From the IMG/VR virus record IMGVR_UViG_3300025138_000494, positions 1-20,456 of that record: a stretch of DNA of 20,456 bases, one strand, 5' to 3'. The translations under genes were made by a program, and so were the position numbers. The notes under the pieces are model-generated. The model was not told where the DNA came from. It searched no databases and worked only from the letters and a program-made list of their open reading frames with translations. The DNA comes from a virus. Numbering within the stretch: the stretch's first letter is position 1; every line of letters starts with the position of its first letter. Positions 6,017 through 11,385 of this stretch are shown in pieces.

Positions 6017-7426
6017 TCACATGTTCAATTTAAGTCCATGTTCCTTTACTTCTTCTATATTTTTAAGATTTATAATGTTATATTTCTTAATAGACTTACT
6101 TACATCAGACATTAGATTAATACCAGATATATCACCTGTAGCACCAAACACATGCATGTCTGATACCCAGATTCTTTTAGCTGATTGTGTACCTAGCCAT
6201 TCTAAAGCTGGGCCATCTACAACATTGCCATAACCAGAATGTCTATTTAAGTAATCATCTGCTACTCGTTTACCATTCTTAGCAATAATACGTAATGTAC
6301 CTGTAGTACCACGTCCGTTATACATAGCAATAGTAACTGCAGGTAACAGTTGCATAATTTCTAAAATATCTTCACCACAAAATTGCATTGAACCTGAAGC
6401 ATCAATAAGTATTGTGCCACCAAGTGTTGTTATTTTCTGTTTGAATATCTTTCTATCTATACAATATCTATTAATATATTTTGGATTATAACCAAAGTCT
6501 GCAGGTCTATAGTTTCTGCCACCTTTAATTCGTCCTTGTAAATTAATAGTTAATGGGGGTTTTTCTATAGTCATAGCACCCCACATACCTATACCAGTAG
6601 TACTTCTATATAACATTTTTGCTATATCTTCTTTAGTACGTTGTTCTAAAGAACCACCACCTAACTCATTAGATTCTTCACCTCCACCTTCTTCCATACC
6701 AGGTGCGGTATGTTTTGGTGTAGGTTTATATACTTCTTCAGGCTCAGGTTTATCTCTGAACATATCAAGTAACAAACTTAATGGTTCTGCATATTTTTGT
6801 ACTTTACGATAACTAATAGTTCTACCATAACTATGACTAGTAATGCTATTAAAGTATTGTTGTATAATACTTTGTGCATATCTTATTTGTTCTTTACGAT
6901 AATCAGTGACAGTAATGTCATCTTGAATCATATGAAAACAGTCTCTCATAACTAAGTACTCGTCATTTACCATGGATGCATTGTATTTATTTCCTTCATC
7001 AACTACATTCCATTTACTAGCTAGACCCATAAGTATTATTTCTGCAATACCTGATTCATAAACTAGTTTCATAGTTTCTTGTTTTATTTTATCTAAACAT
7101 TTTGTTGGCTCAGATAAAGACAAGTTGTTTTCATGAAGTAAATGATTAATTCTTACTTCTTCTAGTACTTCTACTGCTTCTGCACGTACACCTGGCTTTA
7201 ACTTACCCATAGTCTTTGGACTCCACTTGGCATGACCAAGCTCATGTCTACGTATCATACGACTATGATTAATACCACATTCCGAACACTCTCTATCAAG
7301 TGGAACTGTCATTTGTCTGTTGAGATTATCTGTAGAACCTGCAGGACTGTTGTTAACAGTACCTACAACTTCCCAGTCTTCACCAGTAACAATTTCTGGA
7401 TATGGATAAGCTTTGCTATGAAGCAT
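6017..7426 (-). CDS. VWA-domain protein with HExxH metallopeptidase-like N-terminal domain (MoxR partner)
   Basis: A 469-residue protein. The N-terminal region has a CSEC pair (C47, C50) and a zinc-peptidase-type RRHELGHAKW (H61, E62, H65), followed by the acidic helix AEAVEVLEEVRINHLL (83-98), which could supply the third ligand. A low-complexity acidic linker (about 226-262, PEPEEVY...GMEEGGGEE) leads to a C-terminal von Willebrand A domain with the MIDAS motif DASGS (342-346) and a later VSDMHV (421-426). This order matches predicted metallopeptidase plus VWA proteins (DUF2201/VMAP-like). It overlaps the AAA+ gene by 11 nt, the usual pairing of MoxR ATPases with VWA proteins. Such pairs remodel or load metals into client complexes; the phage client is unknown. 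Confidence 0.8.
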   Translation of the reverse strand: MLHSKAYPYPEIVTGEDWEVVGTVNNSPAGSTDNLNRQMTVPLDRECSECGINHSRMIRRHELGHAKWSPKTMGKLKPGVRAEAVEVLEEVRINHLLHENNLSLSEPTKCLDKIKQETMKLVYESGIAEIILMGLASKWNVVDEGNKYNASMVNDEYLVMRDCFHMIQDDITVTDYRKEQIRYAQSIIQQYFNSITSHSYGRTISYRKVQKYAEPLSLLLDMFRDKPEPEEVYKPTPKHTAPGMEEGGGEESNELGGGSLEQRTKEDIAKMLYRSTTGIGMWGAMTIEKPPLTINLQGRIKGGRNYRPADFGYNPKYINRYCIDRKIFKQKITTLGGTILIDASGSMQFCGEDILEIMQLLPAVTIAMYNGRGTTGTLRIIAKNGKRVADDYLNRHSGYGNVVDGPALEWLGTQSAKRIWVSDMHVFGATGDISGINLMSDVSKSIKKYNIINLKNIEEVKEHGLKLNM

Positions 7427-8147
7427 TAGCTAGTGTTACTGCATCTATGAGTTCTTCTGCTTTGTCTGCAAATACTAACTGTGCAGCATCTGATTCTGTA
7501 AAACCAGATTCATTTTGCAATCTAAAGAATTCTGCCCAAGTACGTATAGAAATACGTTCCTCAGCATCTTCTATCAATGAAGTGTCATTAATAACTCCAT
7601 GCCACTTATCATCGAATGCTTCCATTGCTTTAGGGTGTATTGTGTTAACATGTATTTTGACAGGAAACCTATCTTTTAATGCTAATGGCAACGACTCAGG
7701 TGGACTGTTAGTTGTAGCTACGACTTGAAAGCCTTCAGCTGGTCTAACTGTCTCCTTGTTGTCATTGTTTAGTGTCAACATTGCTATTTCTTGGTCATCC
7801 AATATAGCATGTAGGAATGTCATCGCATCTGGTGATGCATGGTCTATCTCATTAATTATAAGACGACCACCATTCTTCCATGATTGTATTGCAATACCAT
7901 CATGCCATTCAAAAGTACCTGTGCTAGATGGTTTGTAAAAACCTTCTAAGTTTGCACTAGCAGTATCTTCTGTCATAGTTATTTGATAGATGTTATCTAT
8001 CTCTTTTCCTGCTGATTTACTATACGCTCTTGGCGTATTAGTTTTAACAGCACTATATGTTTTACCTGTACCAGGTGGGCCATAAAGTAATACTCTACGG
8101 CTATTGCCCAATACAGATTCTACTAATTCCCAGCAATCTTTTGCCAT
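7416..8147 (-). CDS. MoxR/CobS-type AAA+ ATPase
   Basis: A 243-residue single AAA+ module: Walker A GPPGTGKT (23-30), Walker B RLIINEID (95-102), sensor-1 ATTN (144-147) and LKDRF (157-161) carrying a likely arginine finger. The MEGF/LEGFY-like segment (66-71) and HAILDD (113-118) also fit the MoxR/CobS branch. It is shorter than many MoxR proteins at the C-terminus. The start ATG at 8147 has GAAAGGAG upstream. Overlap with the VWA gene indicates a two-subunit complex. In marine phages, related genes are often labelled CobS; there is no direct evidence here for cobalamin synthesis, and I prefer a chaperone-like role. Confidence 0.88.
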   Translation of the reverse strand: MAKDCWELVESVLGNSRRVLLYGPPGTGKTYSAVKTNTPRAYSKSAGKEIDNIYQITMTEDTASANLEGFYKPSSTGTFEWHDGIAIQSWKNGGRLIINEIDHASPDAMTFLHAILDDQEIAMLTLNNDNKETVRPAEGFQVVATTNSPPESLPLALKDRFPVKIHVNTIHPKAMEAFDDKWHGVINDTSLIEDAEERISIRTWAEFFRLQNESGFTESDAAQLVFADKAEELIDAVTLANAS

Positions 8148-8171
8148 GATTAGCTCCTTTCGTATCTGTAT

Positions 8172-8639
8172 TTATTTCTTAGTATCTCTAAGAAAATCTT
8201 CTATATCATCACTCATGTCATTTGTATGCTTAATAACAGCATTTTCTGTGAGTGTATTAAGCTCATCTTCGTCTTCGATTAAACTAGCTTGTATAGCTGT
8301 TGGTTCTATTAACATCCAATCTTGAAACAAACCTTTATCATCTAGAAATTCAGCAAATTTAAGTACTGTTTCTCTATCAAATTCATCTTCATCAGGTAAC
8401 ATACCTGGATATCTAGTCATTGTTTCTGCTTTAATAACAGTATCAACTTTGATAGCTCTAGCAATTGCTTGTTCTAATGAACTAGCTTCTACTTCGTATC
8501 GATTAGCTATACCATTTTCTATATCTAGTTCTTTATCATCATCATCTACGTTATCAAATATTTGATATCTAAAATATGATATCTGTACTTGATATTTTTT
8601 TAACGGCTTGTTTTGAACCTCAATTAAGTGTCCATGCAT
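8172..8639 (-). CDS. acidic hypothetical protein, 155 aa
   Basis: A highly acidic soluble protein (runs such as DNVDDDDKELD, EDEDEL and DMSDDIEDFL) with a beta-like N-terminal part (KKYQVQISYFRYQIF). The ATG at 8639 (MHGHLIEV) is chosen because GAAAGGAAT stands 5-6 nt upstream. An in-frame ATG at 8687 would translate a perfect stem-loop arm and has no equal site nearby. The gene precedes the AAA+/VWA pair by 24 nt, so it may belong to the same functional unit, for example as an adaptor or DNA mimic; this is a guess from charge and position. Confidence 0.65.
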   Translation of the reverse strand: MHGHLIEVQNKPLKKYQVQISYFRYQIFDNVDDDDKELDIENGIANRYEVEASSLEQAIARAIKVDTVIKAETMTRYPGMLPDEDEFDRETVLKFAEFLDDKGLFQDWMLIEPTAIQASLIEDEDELNTLTENAVIKHTNDMSDDIEDFLRDTKK

Positions 8640-8687
8640 AATATTCCTTTCGTTGCTCTGCCACAGAGAGTAACGGAAGGAATGCAT
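8634..8687 (-). promoter_or_regulatory. stem-loop covering the ribosome-binding site of the 8172-8639 gene
   Basis: ATTCCTT-t-CGTT-g-CTCT (8643-8659) pairs with AGAG-t-AACG-g-AAGGAAT (8667-8683): 15 pairs with two symmetric mismatches and a 7-nt loop. The minus-strand AAAGGAAT ribosome-binding site is within the stem. ATGCAT occurs at both outer edges (8634-8639 and 8682-8687), so the start codon can also pair. Confidence 0.7.
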
Positions 8688-8689
8688 AT

Positions 8690-8861
8690 AACACTCCTCC
8701 CATACTCAATGCTATCTTACACAGGGCATTATGTATTTTATAGATAGCTTGTAACAGACAAAGAAAATTGTTGTAAAATTTATCTGCTACAAGCTATGTA
8801 CATTTAATAACCTAGACGCTGGCTATAAAGGGGAACTAAATAGCCAGCTTGGACACATGGT
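8690..8861. other. gene-free region with competing stems
   Basis: No useful reading frame. ATAGCTTGTA-a-CAGA (8744-8758) pairs with TCTG-c-TACAAGCTAT (8783-8797). The same 8742-8748 AGATAGC can instead pair with GCTATCT at 8711-8717. At 8809-8868, AACCTAGAC/GTCTAGGTT continues without a gap into GCTGGCTAT/ATAGCCAGC, giving an 18-bp stem with a 13-nt loop and an 11-nt one-sided bulge (8849-8859). The last stem overlaps the stop codon of the zinc-ribbon gene. Confidence 0.6.
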
Positions 8862-9014
8862 CTAGGTTTTATAAAGTTGTTCCATCCGGGCAGGAATGAC
8901 AACTTTAATATTACATTTTGCACAACAAACACCAATAGATACAGGTTCTGCATTATTGCTGTATTGATTGTGTATAACTTTATTGCATATCCAACATGTA
9001 AATGACTCAGGCAT
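8862..9014 (-). CDS. small zinc-ribbon-like protein, 50 aa
   Basis: A frame beginning MPESF with CWIC (C7, C10) and CCAKC (C30, C31, C34) twenty residues apart, a typical zinc-ribbon arrangement, then a basic/hydrophobic end (KVVIPARM). The ATG at 9014 overlaps the previous gene's stop; an ATG two codons upstream (9020) is also possible. The TAG stop lies in the right arm of the stem at 8809-8868. The Cys pattern makes it credible despite its size. Role unknown. Confidence 0.6.
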   Translation of the reverse strand: MPESFTCWICNKVIHNQYSNNAEPVSIGVCCAKCNIKVVIPARMEQLYKT

Positions 9015-9240
9015 AATCATCTGGTCCAATTACATCTAACATAGACTTACAATATATGCTTGGTCTATGTGATGTAAATTCTATATCACCATCATTAGGT
9101 ATAAGACGAACCATTGCATCTATTTGTGCAACAGCGTCATCTACATCTACGTCATATGCAAAATGAAAATCAACTGTTAAAACATTATCTTGTTGTTTAT
9201 AATCTTGATTTTCAAATACGTACACATCATTTTTAGTCAT
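9007..9240 (-). CDS. small acidic hypothetical protein, 77 aa
   Basis: Strongly acidic (DFHFAYDVDVDDAVAQIDAMV, PNDGDIEFT) with likely beta strands flanking one helix, a possible ferredoxin-like fragment. Start ATG at 9240 overlaps the stop of the coiled-coil gene (ATGA). Its end overlaps the start of the zinc-ribbon gene. No motif is recognised. Confidence 0.65.
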   Translation of the reverse strand: MTKNDVYVFENQDYKQQDNVLTVDFHFAYDVDVDDAVAQIDAMVRLIPNDGDIEFTSHRPSIYCKSMLDVIGPDDYA

Positions 9241-9407
9241 GATATGTCGCTATCGTATACATTGTTTATAGTTGTATCTAAATCCATAAGCTTACTTACA
9301 ATAACTTTATCAAGTTCACTCATGTTTTGCATTGTTCTTCTAATGCTACTTAGTATTGAAACTATTTGTTCTAATTTAATTTCTAACTCGTCTAATTTAC
9401 TAGTCAT
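9237..9407 (-). CDS. small coiled-coil protein, 56 aa
   Basis: A 56-residue frame with heptad-like hydrophobic spacing (KLDELEIKLEQIVSILSSIRRTM, then ELDKVIVSKLMDLDTTINNV), predicted to be a single long helix or helical hairpin. Start ATG at 9407 overlaps the previous TAA (TAATG), with GAAAGGAA just upstream; the end overlaps the next start (ATGA). It may oligomerise or bind a neighbour. No family recognised. Confidence 0.6.
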   Translation of the reverse strand: MTSKLDELEIKLEQIVSILSSIRRTMQNMSELDKVIVSKLMDLDTTINNVYDSDIS

Positions 9408-9610
9408 TATATTCCTTTCTTATCAACAGCTTTGCTTATTTGATAACTTACTGCTTCATGAAGCATTGCACAATGATTGCCTATATGAGTTTTAACGCGC
9501 TCATTGTTACTCCAAGCTTGTAAGTCATTAAGTGTCCACTGAATAACTTGTTTTAGTTCTTCTACATCAAGTGTATCTAACTTATCATCTAATGATAATT
9601 TAATATTCAT
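9407..9610 (-). CDS. small helical hypothetical protein, 67 aa
   Basis: Mostly helical and acidic at the N-terminus (DDKLDTLDVEELKQVIQWTLNDLQAW), with one Cys and a HCAMLHEAV segment. Start ATG at 9610 follows GAAAGGAAATT, and a perfect 15-bp stem-loop sits directly upstream of that site. Its last codons (KKGI) double as the ribosome-binding site of the next gene. Function unknown. Confidence 0.65.
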   Translation of the reverse strand: MNIKLSLDDKLDTLDVEELKQVIQWTLNDLQAWSNNERVKTHIGNHCAMLHEAVSYQISKAVDKKGI

Positions 9611-9623
9611 AATTTCCTTTCAC

Positions 9624-9667
9624 TTTATATATATTACGTTCTCCCATAGAAGAACGTAATATATAAA
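9624..9667 (-). promoter_or_regulatory. perfect 15-bp stem-loop 5' of a ribosome-binding site
   Basis: TATATATTACGTTCT (9628-9642) pairs with AGAACGTAATATATA (9651-9665), with an 8-nt loop. It lies between the stop of the 9676-10008 gene and the GAAAGGAAATT site of the 9407-9610 gene. No U-run follows on the minus strand. Confidence 0.7.
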
Positions 9668-9675
9668 TATTAACA

Positions 9676-10008
9676 CTAATCTATAGTGTTATATTCTGCA
9701 TCATCCAATTCATCATTGTATGAATCTGCATCAACAGTACTAGCCATAGCTAATTGTTTTTCTACATCCTCTTTACCTTTAAGAGATGTAGGACTTTCAT
9801 CATGCATTTCCCACAGTTTAGACTGTGCATCTGCAATGATACGTAGTTGCTCTGCAACATCGTCATCAGTTTTATCAAGGTGTAAAAAGTAGGGTCTACT
9901 TTTACCTTGAGTTGCTGAATAAGCATGAGTGACAGCCATTTGACTCCACTCAGTCAGTTGTGCGCCTGTTTGCGCACAGATTACCTCGTAAGGTACGTTA
10001 CTTGCCAT
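9676..10008 (-). CDS. hypothetical protein with an AQxKLWxMH motif, 110 aa
   Basis: Soluble protein with a central helix LRIIADAQSKLWEMHDESPTSL (55-76) and an acidic tail (DADSYNDELDDAEYNTID). The central helix resembles that of the 55-residue protein encoded just upstream (QIKQAQKKLWNMHNQSPSVL), so the two are probably paralogues; here the motif is embedded in a longer protein with an N-terminal VICAQTGAQLTEW segment. Its GAAAGGATAT ribosome-binding site is inside the outer stem of the 111-nt hairpin at 10014-10124. No domain name can be given. Confidence 0.7.
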   Translation of the reverse strand: MASNVPYEVICAQTGAQLTEWSQMAVTHAYSATQGKSRPYFLHLDKTDDDVAEQLRIIADAQSKLWEMHDESPTSLKGKEDVEKQLAMASTVDADSYNDELDDAEYNTID

Positions 10009-10013
10009 AATAT

Positions 10014-10124
10014 ATATCCTTTCTATTATGTATCATCTATGTCTTTCATAGATAAATTTTTCTTTCACACCACGCTCTGAAAGAAAATATTTAGCTAAAG
10101 ACATAGTTATACGAGAAAGGATAT
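10014..10124 (-). promoter_or_regulatory. 111-nt compound hairpin that buries a ribosome-binding site, with a competing fold
   Basis: Three nested perfect stems: ATATCCTTTCT/AGAAAGGATAT (10014-10024 with 10114-10124), CTATGTCTTT/AAAGACATAG (10037-10046 with 10097-10106) and TTTTCTTTCA/TGAAAGAAAA (10058-10067 with 10078-10087). ATCTATG at 10035-10041 can alternatively pair with CATAGAT at 10047-10053, breaking the middle stem. On the minus strand the ribosome-binding site of the 9676-10008 gene is in the outer stem. A 32-codon frame from 10131 crosses the element but looks incidental. Confidence 0.75.
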
Positions 10125-10291
10125 TATTCATGTTTCTTTAATTGTGCTAATACTGATGGACTTTGATTGTGCATATTCCATAATTTCTTTTGCGCTTGTT
10201 TTATTTGATTAACAAGCTTTACATGTTCTGGATTAGACATATCAATTTCTATATTTAAGTTATGTATAGAATCTCCTATAGGTATTTTCAT
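10124..10291 (-). CDS. small hypothetical protein, 55 aa, paralogue of its downstream neighbour
   Basis: A frame from ATG at 10291 (TAATG overlap with the previous gene, GAAAGGAT upstream) to TAA. The C-terminal helix LVNQIKQAQKKLWNMHNQSPSVLAQL matches the centre of the 9676-10008 product: shared AQ-KLW-MH-SP in the same order. Its stop lies at the edge of the 10014-10124 hairpin. This suggests a small duplicated gene family in which one copy gained extra domains. No function known. Confidence 0.65.
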   Translation of the reverse strand: MKIPIGDSIHNLNIEIDMSNPEHVKLVNQIKQAQKKLWNMHNQSPSVLAQLKKHE

Positions 10292-10500
10292 TATTTATCC
10301 TTTCTATATTTACCAATATTTATATCATTAATTAGAAATAATTCACTATAATTACTATATAAATCTTTCAAATTTAAATAAAATGGACATAACCAATAAT
10401 CTACTAACATTATTACATATTCTATTTTATTTAAAGGCGGCAAATCTTCGATTTGGCCTATGCCATTTCTATAATGCAAGCTATTTATATATTTTCTCAT
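10291..10500 (-). CDS. small hypothetical protein, 69 aa, with a hydrophobic centre
   Basis: Tyr/Asn/Leu-rich with a hydrophobic middle (IEYVIMLVDYWLCPFYL, about 26-42) that might be one membrane-associated helix, and a basic end (GKYRKDK). Start ATG at 10500 is preceded by GAAAGGAAT and by the stem-loop at 10514-10547. A small membrane protein is possible, but Asp in the middle of the segment makes a buried soluble helix equally likely. Confidence 0.55.
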   Translation of the reverse strand: MRKYINSLHYRNGIGQIEDLPPLNKIEYVIMLVDYWLCPFYLNLKDLYSNYSELFLINDINIGKYRKDK

Positions 10501-10513
10501 ATATTCCTTTCAT

Positions 10514-10547
10514 GAAGGATAGTAAGGGATTAACCCTCACTACCTTC
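10514..10547 (-). promoter_or_regulatory. stem-loop with the upstream stop codon in its loop
   Basis: GAAGG-a-TAGTAAGGG (10514-10528) pairs with CCCTCACTACCTTC (10534-10547): 14 pairs on the minus-strand RNA counting one G-U, one bulge, 5-nt loop. The loop holds the TAA of the 10530-10835 gene, and GAAAGGAAT for the next gene follows at once. Confidence 0.65.
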
Positions 10548-10835
10548 AAATAATGATAATTGCTTAATATTATCAACTTGTTTAATTAATTTAGGCAACT
10601 CTTTTAATTTACGTGCAATATAGGTTTTAGATTCCTTATGCAGTTCAATTAAGTTCCGCTTGCCTCCAGCTGTCGGTTGTGCAACACAGTCGCCGTGTAG
10701 GTACGACTTCCATGTTACCCAGCCCTTCTGTGGTCCGAAGTAGCTTTTTATAGGGTGTCTTTCGTCTGGAAATACTTCTTTATGACATATGCCACAATCG
10801 ATAGTATTTACCCATTTAGTATATTTAATATCCAT
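10530..10835 (-). CDS. zinc-finger-like protein with a sliding-clamp-binding motif
   Basis: A 101-residue protein. CGIC (C14, C17) and HGDC (H48, C50) can form a zinc site around a Trp-rich segment (GPQKGWVTWKSYLHGDC). Residues 65-90 form a basic helix. Near the end is QLSLF (92-96), which fits the bacterial beta-clamp consensus QL(S/D)LF, followed by EGSEG. It is the first gene of the leftward operon, where phages often place host take-over genes. I infer that it docks on the host sliding clamp. Its ribosome-binding site GAAAGGAC is buried in the 84-nt hairpin at 10835-10918. Confidence 0.65.
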   Translation of the reverse strand: MDIKYTKWVNTIDCGICHKEVFPDERHPIKSYFGPQKGWVTWKSYLHGDCVAQPTAGGKRNLIELHKESKTYIARKLKELPKLIKQVDNIKQLSLFEGSEG

Positions 10836-10918
10836 ATTTTCTTGTCCTTTCTATGAATTTTCTGTCTTACATACCTGACAAGACGGAAAATACTTAAATA
10901 GAAAGGACTTAGAAAATA
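10835..10918 (-). promoter_or_regulatory. long hairpin burying the ribosome-binding site of the first leftward gene
   Basis: TATTTTC/GAAAATA (10835-10841 with 10912-10918), GTCCTTTCTAT/ATAGAAAGGAC (10844-10854 with 10898-10908), ATTTTC/GAAAAT (10857-10862 with 10886-10891) and GTCTT/AAGAC (10864-10868 with 10880-10884) stack in one hairpin: 29 pairs, 11-nt loop, small internal loops. The minus-strand site AGAAAGGAC is fully paired and the hairpin reaches the first base of the start codon. Confidence 0.75.
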
Positions 10919-11016
10919 GGATACGAGAATATCTATGGGTAATACTAGATTGGCATTGACATACAAGTATGACAGACTAAGACGCACTCAAAAGCCTCGG
11001 CGACAAAGGTCTGTAA

Positions 11017-11074
11017 CATTAAGTTATCCTCACTGTACTGTTAGCACAATACAGTAGAGGCAAGTAACTTAATG
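11017..11074. repeat. nested inverted repeat
   Basis: CATTAAGTTA (11017-11026) pairs with TAACTTAATG (11065-11074). Inside, CCTC-ACTGTA (11028-11036) pairs with TACAGT-a-GAGG (11050-11060). About 20 pairs in 58 nt. GTTATCC (11023-11029) can alternatively pair with GGATAAC at 11101-11107. Confidence 0.7.
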
Positions 11075-11116
11075 AACAGTTGGAATGTAACTCATTGTAC
11101 GGATAACACTGTATTT

Positions 11117-11194
11117 ATATATAGTATCCATATGTATGCATAGTCATATCAATACACTACATATGGTATTAAATCAATACTGGATACTATATAT
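11117..11194. repeat. 13-bp perfect inverted repeat with inner stem
   Basis: ATATATAGTATCC (11117-11129) pairs with GGATACTATATAT (11182-11194). ATATGTA (11130-11136) pairs with TACATAT (11158-11164) directly inside. The outer arms contain two of the four ATATATAGTAT motif copies. Confidence 0.7.
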
Positions 11195-11293
11195 GGTAGG
11201 TCACTTTACCGTAAGGTAAAGACACTCAGTACATACATACAATATATAGTATGACTACTGTAGAACTTTAGTACTGAGTGTTGTTTGACCACC
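11195..11293 (+). ncRNA. putative three-way-junction RNA element
   Basis: GGT-a-GGTCA (11195-11203) pairs with TGACC-ACC (11286-11293). The first branch CTTTACC-gtaa-GGTAAAG (11204-11221) and second branch ACACTCAGTAC/GTACTGAGTGT (11222-11232 with 11271-11281) follow with no unpaired base between the stems; only TGTT (11282-11285) is free. Inside the second branch CATAC/GTATG (11236-11240 with 11249-11253) pairs. Strand is inferred from the plus-strand terminator downstream. Confidence 0.5.
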
Positions 11294-11361
11294 CAGTGTT
11301 AACCTTGATGCTCTATATATAGTATGTAAGGTTAAAAATATATGCTGGTAATTTCTGTAAT

Positions 11362-11385
11362 ACTGTAGGTGGCTACAGTCTTTTT
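11362..11385 (+). terminator. intrinsic terminator on the plus strand
   Basis: ACTGTAG (11362-11368), loop GTGG, CTACAGT (11373-11379), then CTTTTT. A 7-bp stem with a tetraloop and U-run. There is no U-run on the minus strand, so it acts rightwards. No protein gene ends before it, so it implies a short non-coding rightward transcript or a block before terL that must be overcome. Confidence 0.6.

Noticed and set aside
7416-8147. Calling the AAA+ gene cobS (cobaltochelatase)
   Set aside because: Only general MoxR/CobS features are visible and no cobalamin-pathway gene is in the window.
8809-8868. tRNA-like gene in the 18-bp stem region
   Set aside because: There is no D-arm, anticodon arm or T-loop consensus, and the length and bulge do not fit a tRNA on either strand.
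10030-10131. A 32-codon minus-strand frame (MNNILSRITMS...) across the 10014-10124 hairpin
   Set aside because: The perfect nested stems explain the sequence better, and no good ribosome-binding site precedes its ATG.
4224-10918. The pre-gene stem-loops as ordinary intrinsic terminators
   Set aside because: None is followed by a U-run on the minus strand, and each lies tight against a ribosome-binding site within an operon.
10956-10984. Plus-strand promoter with TTGACA at 10956
   Set aside because: No acceptable -10 box at 16-18 bp; the TTGACA overlaps an imperfect palindrome that may be an operator.
11017-11335. CRISPR array or transposon ends
   Set aside because: The inverted repeats differ in sequence and spacing, there are no uniform direct repeats with spacers, and there is no transposase gene or target duplication.
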